Shown here in pieces: positions 7,179-17,947 of a stretch of DNA of 64,000 bases. Origin of the DNA: an uncultured Flavobacteriaceae bacterium (lineage in GTDB: Bacteria > Bacteroidota > Bacteroidia > Flavobacteriales > Flavobacteriaceae); contig CALSUF010000002.1 of the NCBI GenBank assembly GCA_943789465.1, positions 1 through 64,000 of the forward strand, given 5' to 3'. Below the pieces are notes generated by a model. It saw nothing but the letters and a program-made list of their open reading frames with translations. It was not told the DNA's origin and made no database searches. Numbering within the stretch: position 1 is the stretch's first letter; every line of letters starts with the position of its first letter. The position numbers and the translations under genes are program-made.

Positions 7179-10100
7179 TTGTTGTTATTCGTGCTATTGG
7201 TATTGGTGTTTTCCATTCCGAGTGTCCAAACATGTCTGGGGAGTTATACAACTAATGCCATTAATGAAACTTACGGTACAGCTATTAAAATAGAAAAAGT
7301 AGGACTTCAGTTTAATGGGGATGTGGAGCTCAAAAATATTATTATAAAGGATCACTTCGACGAAACCTTAATTTCAGTAGGGGAATTAAATACTTCTATT
7401 TTAAGTTTTGTTAAACTGACTGAAAACAAATTGACATTTGGAGCTATTGATTTGTACGATCTTTTTTTTCATATTAAAAAACACAAGGGAGAAACTGATA
7501 CTAATTTAGATGTTTTTGTAGCTAGGTTTGATGATAAAAACCCGTCTTTAAAGGCCCATAAATTTCTTTTGTCATCCAGTCAGGTTCGAATACATAACAG
7601 TAAATTTTTATTAACCGATGAAAATCTAAATAATCCTAAGGTTTTGGATTTTGACGAACTGAATTTATCGGCTTCTGATTTTTTGATTTTAGGAGTGGAT
7701 GTCAAAGCGGCTATTAATAGTTTGAGTTTTAAAGATTCAAGAGGTGCTGAAATTCAAAACCTACAATCAAATTTTTCATATTCTTTAACCCAAATGAATT
7801 TTGAGCAATTAGAAATTAAGAGTGCTAATTCTTCGCTTTTGGGTCAAATTCAATTTGATTATGATCGAAAGGATTTTAAAGATTTTTTAGAAAAAGTTAA
7901 AATTTCTGGTTTTTTTAAAAATAGCAACCTAGACTTAGAAGAATTGAATGTGTTTTATGATGAATTTGGGTCGAATCAAAAAGCGATTTTAAACACTTTT
8001 TTTTCTGGGACATTAAATGATTTATTTCTTCAAGAGTTTGATTTAAAAACAAATAAAAACACCTCAATAAACGGAAATATCCAATTTAAAAACCTATTAA
8101 ATGTCACCACAGATAACTTTGAAATGGATGGTCGTTTCAATAATATTTCCTCCACTTATGAGGATTTAAAAGGGCTATTGCCAAGAGTCTTAGGAAATAG
8201 TATTCCTTCAAGCATGAATGCTTTAGGACGTTTTGGTATGCAAGGGGTTGTAGGGATTTCAAATGAATCAATCAAAGCGGTCATGGACATAGAAACACAA
8301 ATTGGAACTCTTTTTGTGGATTTGATTTTAGATGAAGTAGCAGCCATTGACAATGCGTCGTACATTGGGGAGATTCAGCTGACCGATTTTGATTTAGGTT
8401 ATTTGATCGAAGAATCTAAAATTGGACTTGCTACTGCTCGTTTGAACGTCGAGGGACGTGGCTTTGATAGAGAAACAATTAATTCTAATATATCAGGTAT
8501 CTTTGATTCCTTTGCGTTTCAAGACTATACTTACAAAGATTTAGAGGTCTCAGGTGTAGTTGAAAATAAAATTTTTAATGGTCAATTAGATATCGATGAC
8601 CCGAATCTAAAGTTTAGTTTTGAAGGTCTTGTAAATTTTTCTGAAAAAGAAAATATCTATGATTTTTCTGCAGCTATTGAACATGCCAATCTAAACGCCT
8701 TAAATTTTGTACAGAGGGACAGTCTTTCAATTTTGAATGGTCAAATGACCATGGACATGAAAGGCACAACGATTGATGATGTATATGGAACAATTGAATT
8801 CAAAAACGCACTCTATCAAAATCAAAATGACAGTTATTCGTTTAAGGATTTTAAGATCACCTCAAATTTTGGAGATGACAACGAAAGAACTCTCAGGGTG
8901 AATTCTCCTGAAATAGTTTTAGGAACTATAAATGGAAAATTTGTAATTAACGAATTGCCTAATTTATTGCGAAACGCACTCGGTGATATTTATACTAACT
9001 ACAAACCTTATAAGGTAAGAGAAGGGCAATATTTTAATTTTAATTTTAAACTGTACAATAAAATTATTGAAATTTTTTCACCTGAACTAAAACTAGGTTC
9101 TAATACATTTACAAGAGGGAGAGTGGAGAGTGATCCCAAAAGTTTCAAATTAACTTTTAGGTCTCCTGAAATCAAATTAGATGACTTTTTTGCTTCTAAA
9201 ATAGAGGTGCAACTGATCAATGATAACCCTTTATTTAATTCCTTTATTGAAGTTGATAGCTTGGCAACTCCTTATTATAACGCTTCCGAATTTAGCTTGA
9301 TCAATGTGACTCTTAACGACACACTATATGTCAAATCTGAATTTAAAGGAGGTAAAAACACAAAAGATGCTTTTGATTTAAATCTCTACTACACAATTGA
9401 TGAAGATAATAAATCGGTGGTTGGAATTAAAAAATCAAAGGCTAACTTTAAAAATACACCTTGGCTCATAAATGCGCTTCAAAACAAACAAAACAAAATT
9501 ATATTCGACAGGTCATTTGATGAAATTATTATTGATAATATAAACATGTCTTATGCCAGTGAAGATATTCTTTTAAATGGTTCAATTATAGGCAGTCAAA
9601 ACAAAAACATCAATCTTGACTTTAAAAATGTTGATTTAGTTAAAGTAACTCCGACCATTGAAAATTTAAAACTAGGAGGTAATTTAAATGGGCAATTGAA
9701 CATAAGTCAATTAGAAAGTATATACCTTCCTAAATCTAGTTTAACCATTGATAATTTTGAAGTTAATGACTTTAATTTAGGTTCTTTTAGAGCAGATATT
9801 CAAGGCAATCAATCTTTGACTAATTATGATGTCAATGTAACTTTAAAAGAGGGCGATTTGGAATCGTTATTTGTGGTTGGCTCTCTTGATGTTTCTGGTA
9901 AAAATTCTGAACTCAATTTAGATATCAGCTTCAAGGAATTTATTTTAAATCCATTAAATCCATTTGGAGGTGGGGTGATTACCAACATTCGTGGGGACGT
10001 TTCTGGATTTGCTAACGTGAGTGGACGTCTTGAAAAACCTCAAATTGAAGGCGGTTTAAAAATCAATAATGGAGGGCTTGCAATTCCATATTTAAATGTG

Positions 10101-11552
10101 GATTACAGATTTGAAAATAATACAGCGGTCTTGCTGAAAGGTCAAGATTTTATTTTTGACAAGGCATCTATGGTGGATATTGAATATCAATCACAAGCAC
10201 TTTTAAATGGAAGTATCGGACATAATAATTTCTCAGATTGGGCTTTGAATCTTAGTATTGATTCCGACCGTTTACTTGTTTTAAATACAGATGAACAAGA
10301 TGAGTCTGTCTATTTTGGAACTGCTTTTGTTGATGGCATTATTAATGTTTCTGGTCCAACAGATCAGCTATTAATAGAAGCTGACGTCACTACTTCCGAA
10401 GGAACCATTTTTAAAATCCCTTTAAGTGATAACGAAATTTTAGCAGAAAACCCTTATATCCATTTCCTTACTCCCGAAGAAAAATCGAACCAAGATACTG
10501 GTTCAATTTTAGTAGATGATATTAAAGGGGTAGAAATGGAGTTTAATATGGATATAAACGATAATGCTGAAATAGAAATTGTAGTTGACAAAGAAACAGG
10601 AAGTTCCATTATTGGACGTGGAAATGGAAGTATGTTGGCACAGATCAATACAAAAGGAAAATTTCAAATGTTTGGAGATTTTATTGTACTCTCAGGTTTT
10701 TATAACTTTTCATTCGGTCAGATCATTCAAAAACAATTCAAAGTAGTAAAAGATGGAACCCTAGCTTGGGATGGAAACCCTCTGAGCGCTGAAGTAAATA
10801 TCAAAGCCCTTTATGACGGAATAAGTGTGAACCCTTCTACTCTTTTAGATAATCCTATCAATCAAAGTATTCCAACGGAAGTTGAAATTCATTTAACAGG
10901 AGAATTAGAGCAACCCGATTTGAACTTTGACATACGATTTCCGAGTGTTAATTCTACTCTAAATAGTGAGTTAGCAGATCGGTTGAGAGATCAAGATAGA
11001 CGTCAGTTTCAGGCCTTGTCCTTATTGGCGACGGGGTCTTTTAGAAGCGAATTGACATTGGATTCACAAGATGCTTTTGGACTTGTTTCAGATGGTGTCA
11101 CCAACATGTTAAATGATTTAATTTCAGATGACGATAACAAAGTCAAATTAGGTATTGACGTCGATTTAGGAGAAACAACTCCAGACTATGAAACTGACAG
11201 TCGGGTAGGTGTTACATTGTCCACTAAGTTGAGTGATAATGTACTTATCAATGGTAAGGTTGGAGTTCCAATAGGAGGCGTTAATAAAACAACCGTTGCA
11301 GGAGATTTTGAAGTAGAGGTTTTACTTAATGAAGACCGTACATTGTCTCTCAAATTTTTTAATCGAGAAAATAGCATTCAAAATTTTGGAGAACAGATTG
11401 GATTTACACAAGGTATTGGTGTGTCCTACAATATAGAATTTGATAATTTAAGAGAACTATTTCAGGAATTATTTAAAAATAATCAAAAGAAAACAGAAGA
11501 CCTTACAAAATCTCCCAATTCTGGACTTCCTAATTATGTAGATTTCAAATAA
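7179..11552 (+). CDS. tamB: TamB-like translocation and assembly module protein (DUF490)
   Basis: TamB-type proteins span the periplasm as a long beta-taco and help move proteins or lipids to the outer membrane. The 1457-residue product has one N-terminal membrane anchor (LLFVLLVLVFSIPSVQT), an AsmA-like start (INETYGTAIKIEKVGLQFNG), a very long repeat-like beta region, and the C-terminal DUF490 domain (about 1000-1440). No ATG precedes the membrane segment in this frame back to the stop at 7119. The start could be TTG 7179, or a rarer codon upstream that would add LKKVLTSI with positive charges. No TamA/BamA gene is in the window. Confidence 0.88.
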   Translation: MLLFVLLVLVFSIPSVQTCLGSYTTNAINETYGTAIKIEKVGLQFNGDVELKNIIIKDHFDETLISVGELNTSILSFVKLTENKLTFGAIDLYDLFFHIKKHKGETDTNLDVFVARFDDKNPSLKAHKFLLSSSQVRIHNSKFLLTDENLNNPKVLDFDELNLSASDFLILGVDVKAAINSLSFKDSRGAEIQNLQSNFSYSLTQMNFEQLEIKSANSSLLGQIQFDYDRKDFKDFLEKVKISGFFKNSNLDLEELNVFYDEFGSNQKAILNTFFSGTLNDLFLQEFDLKTNKNTSINGNIQFKNLLNVTTDNFEMDGRFNNISSTYEDLKGLLPRVLGNSIPSSMNALGRFGMQGVVGISNESIKAVMDIETQIGTLFVDLILDEVAAIDNASYIGEIQLTDFDLGYLIEESKIGLATARLNVEGRGFDRETINSNISGIFDSFAFQDYTYKDLEVSGVVENKIFNGQLDIDDPNLKFSFEGLVNFSEKENIYDFSAAIEHANLNALNFVQRDSLSILNGQMTMDMKGTTIDDVYGTIEFKNALYQNQNDSYSFKDFKITSNFGDDNERTLRVNSPEIVLGTINGKFVINELPNLLRNALGDIYTNYKPYKVREGQYFNFNFKLYNKIIEIFSPELKLGSNTFTRGRVESDPKSFKLTFRSPEIKLDDFFASKIEVQLINDNPLFNSFIEVDSLATPYYNASEFSLINVTLNDTLYVKSEFKGGKNTKDAFDLNLYYTIDEDNKSVVGIKKSKANFKNTPWLINALQNKQNKIIFDRSFDEIIIDNINMSYASEDILLNGSIIGSQNKNINLDFKNVDLVKVTPTIENLKLGGNLNGQLNISQLESIYLPKSSLTIDNFEVNDFNLGSFRADIQGNQSLTNYDVNVTLKEGDLESLFVVGSLDVSGKNSELNLDISFKEFILNPLNPFGGGVITNIRGDVSGFANVSGRLEKPQIEGGLKINNGGLAIPYLNVDYRFENNTAVLLKGQDFIFDKASMVDIEYQSQALLNGSIGHNNFSDWALNLSIDSDRLLVLNTDEQDESVYFGTAFVDGIINVSGPTDQLLIEADVTTSEGTIFKIPLSDNEILAENPYIHFLTPEEKSNQDTGSILVDDIKGVEMEFNMDINDNAEIEIVVDKETGSSIIGRGNGSMLAQINTKGKFQMFGDFIVLSGFYNFSFGQIIQKQFKVVKDGTLAWDGNPLSAEVNIKALYDGISVNPSTLLDNPINQSIPTEVEIHLTGELEQPDLNFDIRFPSVNSTLNSELADRLRDQDRRQFQALSLLATGSFRSELTLDSQDAFGLVSDGVTNMLNDLISDDDNKVKLGIDVDLGETTPDYETDSRVGVTLSTKLSDNVLINGKVGVPIGGVNKTTVAGDFEVEVLLNEDRTLSLKFFNRENSIQNFGEQIGFTQGIGVSYNIEFDNLRELFQELFKNNQKKTEDLTKSPNSGLPNYVDFK

Positions 11553-11712
11553 AACAGCCCATTAAAACCTACTAATAATTAATTTTTTGGCTTTAAAATC
11601 AAATAGTTATTAACGAAAACGTTTGAATTTAAAGAACAAAAGAAAATTGACCCCAACTTACGTTTTTTTAACTTATAAGTTTACTAATTTTACAACATAA
11701 ACCATTACAACT

Positions 11713-12699
11713 ATGGAAAATCAGATAAAGAAAATTGGTGTATTAACATCTGGAGGTGATGCGCCTGGGATGAATGCAGCAATACGATCTGTGGCGCGTA
11801 CCTGTGCTTATCACAACATTGAATGTGTAGGAATATACAGAGGCTACGAAGGAATGATTGAAGGTGATTTTGAATCTTTGAATGCAAGAAGTGTAAATCA
11901 TATCATTAATAAAGGAGGTACTTTTTTAAAGTCTGCCCGCTCTGAAGAGTTTAGAACCAAAGAAGGACGAAAAAAAGCGTACAGCCAACTTCAAAAAGAA
12001 CAAATAGATGCCTTGGTATTAATTGGCGGTGATGGGACATTTACCGGAGGTATGATTTTTAACGAAGAATTTAATTTTCCTATTATCGGGATCCCTGGAA
12101 CCATTGATAATGACATTGTAGGTACTAATTACACACTTGGATACGATACAGCTTTAAATACTGCGGTAGAAGCCATTGATAAAATTCGTGATACAGCCAG
12201 TTCTCATCGACGTTTGTTTTTTGTTGAAGTCATGGGGCGCGATGTGGGTCATATTGCTTTAAATGCAGGAGTGGGTTCTGGAGCAGAAGAAATTTTAGTT
12301 CCTGAAGAAGATTTAGGCTTAGATCGTCTTTTAGAATCGTTAGAAAAAAGCAGACATACAGGTAAATCATCAAGTATAGTTGTGGTTGCTGAAGGTGATA
12401 AAACAGGTAAAAATGTTTTTGAACTTAGAGATTATGTTGAAGAAAATTTAGATGGTTACGACGTTCGTGTCTCTGTTTTAGGGCACATGCAACGCGGAGG
12501 CTCACCTTCTTGTTTTGACAGAGTATTAGCGTCCCGAATGGGTGTCAAAGCTGTAGAATCTTTGTTAGAAGGCAAGTTTAATTACATGGTTGGAACCGTC
12601 AATAATAAACTAGAATTATATCCTATTGACAAAGCAGTCAAAGGGCACTCAACAATAGACACTGAGCTTTTAAGAGTTTCAGATATTATGAGTATTTAA
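11713..12699 (+). CDS. pfkA: ATP-dependent 6-phosphofructokinase
   Basis: The enzyme phosphorylates fructose 6-phosphate in glycolysis. The 328-residue protein is the classical short bacterial PFK: GVLTSGGDAPGMNAAIR at 9-25, LIGGDGTF (ATP-binding loop, 103-110), IPGTIDNDI at 127-135 with the catalytic Asp, VEVMGRDVGHIAL, and LGHMQRGGSP near the C-terminus. GGDG rather than GGDD suggests ATP rather than PPi as donor. gapA follows 27 bases later on the same strand, so the two are probably co-transcribed. Confidence 0.97.
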   Translation: MENQIKKIGVLTSGGDAPGMNAAIRSVARTCAYHNIECVGIYRGYEGMIEGDFESLNARSVNHIINKGGTFLKSARSEEFRTKEGRKKAYSQLQKEQIDALVLIGGDGTFTGGMIFNEEFNFPIIGIPGTIDNDIVGTNYTLGYDTALNTAVEAIDKIRDTASSHRRLFFVEVMGRDVGHIALNAGVGSGAEEILVPEEDLGLDRLLESLEKSRHTGKSSSIVVVAEGDKTGKNVFELRDYVEENLDGYDVRVSVLGHMQRGGSPSCFDRVLASRMGVKAVESLLEGKFNYMVGTVNNKLELYPIDKAVKGHSTIDTELLRVSDIMSI

Positions 12700-12720
12700 T
12701 AACGAATTAATTAAAATTAA

Positions 12721-13728
<1,008 letters not shown>

Positions 13729-13741
13729 GTTACTTAAATTT

Positions 13742-13779
13742 AAAAAAATACTGTTACTAGCTAACAGTATTTTTTTTTA
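13742..13779 (+). terminator. Intrinsic terminator of pfkA-gapA
   Basis: AAATACTGTTA pairs perfectly with TAACAGTATTT around the loop CTAGC, followed by an uninterrupted T-run. It lies 14 bases after the gapA stop. Confidence 0.9.
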
Positions 13780-13791
13780 TACATTTAGAAT

Positions 13792-14664
13792 ATGATTTTT
13801 ATAATAGACAGCGGTTCCACAAAATGTGATTGGATAGCAATTGATACAGAAACTGGCGATCTGCTTTTTGAAAAGCAACGTACCAAAGGTTTAAATCCAG
13901 CTATTATTTCGGATACAGATGCATTTAATATCATCAAAGCAAACGATATAATTTATGACAATAAATTAAACGTTACGCATGTTTATTTTTATGGTGCTGG
14001 CTGTGGCACCGAAAAACCAAGCAAGATGCTTAAAGAGGTTTTAGAATCTATTTTTTTAAATGCTGAAGTGGTCGTAGAAGAAGATACCTATGCGGCTATT
14101 TATGCAACTGTTGGGGTGTCTCTTCGTCCGGCTGTAGTTTGTATATTAGGAACAGGATCAAACTGTACCTATTTTGATGGAGTACAGGTTGACCAAAGAG
14201 TCTGCTCACTTGGATATTCAATAATGGATGATGCTTCTGGTAATTATTATGGAAGACAACTGCTAAGAGATTATTATTTTAATGTAATGCCTCATGATTT
14301 GAAGTTAGTCTTCGAAACACGTTATAATGTCAATGAAGATGCGATCAAAAAAGCACTTTATAAAAAACCAAACCCGAATGCCTATTTAGCAACTTTTGCT
14401 GAATTTTTGATCCTTAATAAAGAGTCAGACTATATCCAAAACGTCATAAAAAAAGGGCTTCGTGTTTTTGTAGAAACTATGATTTTGCAATACAAAGAGG
14501 AAATTAAAACAGTGCCTGTACATTTTGCAGGTTCCATTGCTTATTTCACACAAGAAGAAATCAAAGCAGTAGCTCAAGAATATGGATTTACAGTCGGAAA
14601 TTTTGAACGACGTCCTATTGAAGGCTTGGTTGAATACCATGCCGAAATAGCCAGAAGTTCTTAA
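13792..14664 (+). CDS. BadF/BadG/BcrA/BcrD-type ATPase, N-acetylglucosamine-kinase-like
   Basis: The 290-residue protein has the actin-like ATPase fold of bacterial N-acetylglucosamine kinases. Phosphate loop 1 is MIFIIDSGSTKCDWIAID, followed by GAGCGTEKP, phosphate loop 2 VCILGTGSNCTYFDG, a LGYSIMDDASGNYYGRQLL segment, and the adenosine motif VHFAGSIAYF. It probably phosphorylates an amino sugar or related sugar released from peptidoglycan or polysaccharide. It starts 12 bases after the gapA terminator and converges on ridA. The substrate is inferred only from the family. Confidence 0.8.
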   Translation: MIFIIDSGSTKCDWIAIDTETGDLLFEKQRTKGLNPAIISDTDAFNIIKANDIIYDNKLNVTHVYFYGAGCGTEKPSKMLKEVLESIFLNAEVVVEEDTYAAIYATVGVSLRPAVVCILGTGSNCTYFDGVQVDQRVCSLGYSIMDDASGNYYGRQLLRDYYFNVMPHDLKLVFETRYNVNEDAIKKALYKKPNPNAYLATFAEFLILNKESDYIQNVIKKGLRVFVETMILQYKEEIKTVPVHFAGSIAYFTQEEIKAVAQEYGFTVGNFERRPIEGLVEYHAEIARSS

Positions 14665-14668
14665 AGAA

Positions 14669-15049
14669 TTACTTCACAGCAATCATACTAATTTCTACAT
14701 TCACAAATTTTGGTAAATTTGCTACTTCTACCGTTTCTCTGGCAGGAGCAGTAGCCTCATCAAAATACTGCGCATACACAGAATTAATAGCGCTAAATGT
14801 ATGCATATCAGAAATAAAAATGGACGTTTTAATGACATTTTCAAAAGTCATATTTGCGGCTTCCAAAACTGCCTTTAGGTTTTTCATAACCTGAGTGGTT
14901 TCCACTTCAATAGAATCTATTACCAACTCTCCTGTTTCAGGATGTAATGCAATCTGACCAGAAGTATATAAAGTATTTCCCACTAAAACAGCTTGGTTGT
15001 AAGGACCAATCGGTTGAGGTGCTTTATTCGTAGTTATAATAGTTTTCAT
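14669..15049 (-). CDS. ridA: RidA family reactive imine/enamine deaminase
   Basis: RidA hydrolyses 2-aminoacrylate-type enamines made by PLP enzymes. The 126-residue protein has the full signature: APQPIGPYNQAV at 11-22, LYTSGQIALHPETGE, TQVMKNLKAVLEAA, and APARETVEVANLPK with the conserved Arg that holds the substrate carboxylate. Length is typical. It lies 89 bases downstream of lptD on the same strand and ends 4 bases from the convergent sugar kinase gene. Confidence 0.93.
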   Translation of the reverse strand: MKTIITTNKAPQPIGPYNQAVLVGNTLYTSGQIALHPETGELVIDSIEVETTQVMKNLKAVLEAANMTFENVIKTSIFISDMHTFSAINSVYAQYFDEATAPARETVEVANLPKFVNVEISMIAVK

Positions 15050-15138
15050 GTTTTTTTTATTTCTTATTGGTTACAAATTACATTCATTTCATCTTTTCTT
15101 TAAGTATCATGTTCCAAACATAAATGTTTTTATGATGT

Positions 15139-17832
15139 TTACAATTGCCTATCAGGTTGTTTTCGCTTTTCGTATTTGAGATCTTTCAAAATACTCGATC
15201 TAATACCGATAAAGAAATTCCAGGAAGATCTGTTACTAAAAGGAATCCATGAAAAATTCATTCGCCAGCTTTCTAAGTCACGTTCAAAACGTAATTGAGT
15301 ATACGTAAAACCTTTATCCTTTAAATCATATCCAGAAGAAGCTCCTACGCTCCAACGTGGGGACAGTTCTATGTCACCAGAAAACATTAATGAATGTGAT
15401 GAAATCTCATTTTGGCGCCTTGTATTATTGTAGTTAACAGCATAAGCAAGTCTCAAACTCCAAGGGATTTTGTAGTTGTATAGGTCTGTTGCAGTTACTT
15501 CTTTAGTATCAGTTCTATCATTTAGCTGTTGGTCTGAAAAATCTTGCGATTTTCCAAATAAATCATCGGCACGCCCACCACTTCTAATAGATTGATCTCT
15601 AGCTGCAGTATCATTTTGATCGTTACTTTCAAAAGAATCACTAGTTAAGCTATAACTCACAGTCATATTTGCATTGGACAAGCGAAACAAACTACCGCCG
15701 TTATCTATATTGAAAGTATTGATTTTTGTGTTGTTATTATCCAAAGCATAGGGATCTAAAGTAGCTGCAAAATTAACACTCATTTTATTATCTAACAGTT
15801 GTGTTCCTCCCGAAACTCTAACAGGACTCCAGTTCAAGGAGTCTCCAGCAACATTGTAGTTTGTAGAGAAATTCAGTGAATTTAATAAAAATATTTTTTT
15901 TGATTCAGTAGCGGTACTGTCTTTATCGCGAACTTTTGCTTCCAGATTATTGTTAAGCGATAGTCCAATTGAACTAGAGAAAATTTTACCAGGAGATCCA
16001 AACAAAGACTGTTCAAATCGCGTATACTCAACCTCATCAGTCGTGACACCATCAGCACTAATGACTTCGTAGGTTTCATAATACTTGTCAAAAGCAGGAT
16101 TGATATTATAGCTAATCGAGGGTCTCATGACATGCCTTATAGCTTGTATTTTTTTATCTTCTCCAAAATCAAACATCCCATAAACCGTAGTTCCTACACT
16201 TGTACTAAAGTTATAAGTTCTGAAAGAATCAAAGCCCTTTAAAGGAGTAGTAACTACCGACTCAGTTTCAGTATCATACGATTTATTAATGGTATTAAAA
16301 GTCCAGTTCTCTTTGTAATTAGCACTAGTAGTCATGCTAAAATGTTTAAAAACCTTAAAGTTTGTACTTAAAGGAATGGAATGTTGAAACCCTGTTTTCG
16401 CCTCATCAAACATGGCTCCAGTCAAAAATAGGCTGTCTGTTGTTTGAATACGGTTTTCTCCACGTACACTATATTGAAGATTAATATTATCAATCGCTCC
16501 TTTTTTACTTCCAGTTTTGGGTGCAAAGGGGTAAATTCTGTCGACACTTCCTTGAAATGTTGGCAAAGTCATGTTAATGACTTCTGTGTTTGTGTTTTGA
16601 GAGTGTGTGGCTGATAAACTCACATTTACTTGTGGCTCCCCCTGAAATGTTTTGGAATACGAAACAGAAGACGATAAAGTGTTATTTAAAAAATTTGAAG
16701 AATTGAGTTGATTCACAGATTCCTGAAAATAGGTGCTAGAACCTAAATTTACCGAAGCTGAAAACCGAGAATTTGGACTTGACTTGGAATCTTGACTTTG
16801 ATTCCATCGCAAATTATAGATAGTATTTTTTGAGTACTCAGGAAAACCACGTTCACTATTTATAAGATTTTCATACCTAAAACTTAAAGAACCTCTGAAT
16901 TTATAACGCACGGCATAATTACTTTCCAGACGAACTCCATAACTTCCATTGGTATAGTAATCTCCAAGCGCAGCGAGGTCAAAATAATCACTGATTGCAA
17001 AATAATATCCTCCATTTTGAAGAAAATATCCACGACCTCTTTGTTCGCCAAAAGAAGGAAAAAGCACACCAGATGTTCGAGTTTGTGAGAGTGGAAAAAA
17101 ACCAAACGGCAAGCCAATAGGAGTAGGGACGTCAGCAATAAACATATTGGTAAGCCCAGTAACCACCTTTTTACCAGGAACAATTTTTGCTTTTCTCAAC
17201 AAAAAATAATACTCTGGATTTTCTGTGTTTTCTGAAGTAGTGAATTTAGCTCGTTTTACAAAATATACAGAATCGTTTTCTTTTTTGGTCAGATCAGAAA
17301 TAATACGGCCGCCTTGTTGTTCTGTTTTTGAATTCCATATCAATGCTTTTTTTGTTTTTAAATTAAAAGCTATAGAATCGGGTTCCACAACATCACTTCC
17401 TTGTTTAAATACAGGGTGTTGAGAGTAATTTCCCATAGAATCTTTCAACCGACCAGCATAAACAATATCTTTTCCATAATCGATTATAATGATTCCAGCT
17501 TTGATATCCATGTCTTTATATTGAATTTCAGCTTCGTTATAAAGATATATTTGTTCTGTTTTTTGATTGACAGAAGTATAGTCTTTCGCCTTATAGGTAA
17601 CAATAGCTTCCAATAATTTTTTAGGTTTTGAAAGACTGTCATTAACAATAGAATCTGTTTCGATGCGTTTAACTTCATTTGTAGGAATCGAATCATTTTC
17701 AATTTCTAACTCCTGTAGAGCAGTGGTATCTATCGATGGTTTTGGAGTCGGAATATCCTGAGCCATGCCTTCAGTGTTAGTAAACACTGTAAAACTTAAA
17801 ATAAAAACTAGTTGAAAGAATCTTGTTTTCAA
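15139..17832 (-). CDS. lptD: LPS-assembly protein LptD homologue
   Basis: LptD inserts lipopolysaccharide into the outer leaflet. The 897-residue protein has a signal peptide (about residues 1-24, cleaved near GMAQ), a periplasmic OstA-like region at about 70-220 (QIYLYNEAEIQYKDMDIKAG), and a large beta-barrel rich in aromatic and Ser/Asn strands to the C-terminus. GVLFPSFGEQRGRGYFLQNG is a recognisable LptD segment at the start of the barrel. A -7 box TAACTTTG (minus strand) lies at 17880-17887. It is divergent from the amidase gene. The Bacteroidota form is diverged from the proteobacterial one. Confidence 0.85.
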   Translation of the reverse strand: MKTRFFQLVFILSFTVFTNTEGMAQDIPTPKPSIDTTALQELEIENDSIPTNEVKRIETDSIVNDSLSKPKKLLEAIVTYKAKDYTSVNQKTEQIYLYNEAEIQYKDMDIKAGIIIIDYGKDIVYAGRLKDSMGNYSQHPVFKQGSDVVEPDSIAFNLKTKKALIWNSKTEQQGGRIISDLTKKENDSVYFVKRAKFTTSENTENPEYYFLLRKAKIVPGKKVVTGLTNMFIADVPTPIGLPFGFFPLSQTRTSGVLFPSFGEQRGRGYFLQNGGYYFAISDYFDLAALGDYYTNGSYGVRLESNYAVRYKFRGSLSFRYENLINSERGFPEYSKNTIYNLRWNQSQDSKSSPNSRFSASVNLGSSTYFQESVNQLNSSNFLNNTLSSSVSYSKTFQGEPQVNVSLSATHSQNTNTEVINMTLPTFQGSVDRIYPFAPKTGSKKGAIDNINLQYSVRGENRIQTTDSLFLTGAMFDEAKTGFQHSIPLSTNFKVFKHFSMTTSANYKENWTFNTINKSYDTETESVVTTPLKGFDSFRTYNFSTSVGTTVYGMFDFGEDKKIQAIRHVMRPSISYNINPAFDKYYETYEVISADGVTTDEVEYTRFEQSLFGSPGKIFSSSIGLSLNNNLEAKVRDKDSTATESKKIFLLNSLNFSTNYNVAGDSLNWSPVRVSGGTQLLDNKMSVNFAATLDPYALDNNNTKINTFNIDNGGSLFRLSNANMTVSYSLTSDSFESNDQNDTAARDQSIRSGGRADDLFGKSQDFSDQQLNDRTDTKEVTATDLYNYKIPWSLRLAYAVNYNNTRRQNEISSHSLMFSGDIELSPRWSVGASSGYDLKDKGFTYTQLRFERDLESWRMNFSWIPFSNRSSWNFFIGIRSSILKDLKYEKRKQPDRQL

Positions 17833-17879
17833 TGCTTTTAGGGGTATTTTTGTATTAAGTGGCTCGATTTTTGAAAAAC

Positions 17880-17887
17880 CAAAGTTA
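17880..17887 (-). promoter_or_regulatory. -7 box TAACTTTG for lptD
   Basis: TAACTTTG on the minus strand fits TAnnTTTG and lies 48 bases before the lptD ATG. No convincing -33 TTG. Confidence 0.5.
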
Positions 17888-17947
17888 CGGATATTTTTTT
17901 TTGATTTTTATATTTTAACCATTCGATTCATAGGCAAATTAATCAAC

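Noticed and set aside
15882-17702. Several open frames of 60-100 codons overlapping lptD
   Set aside because: They lie inside a clear lptD frame and have no recognisable domains or start signals.
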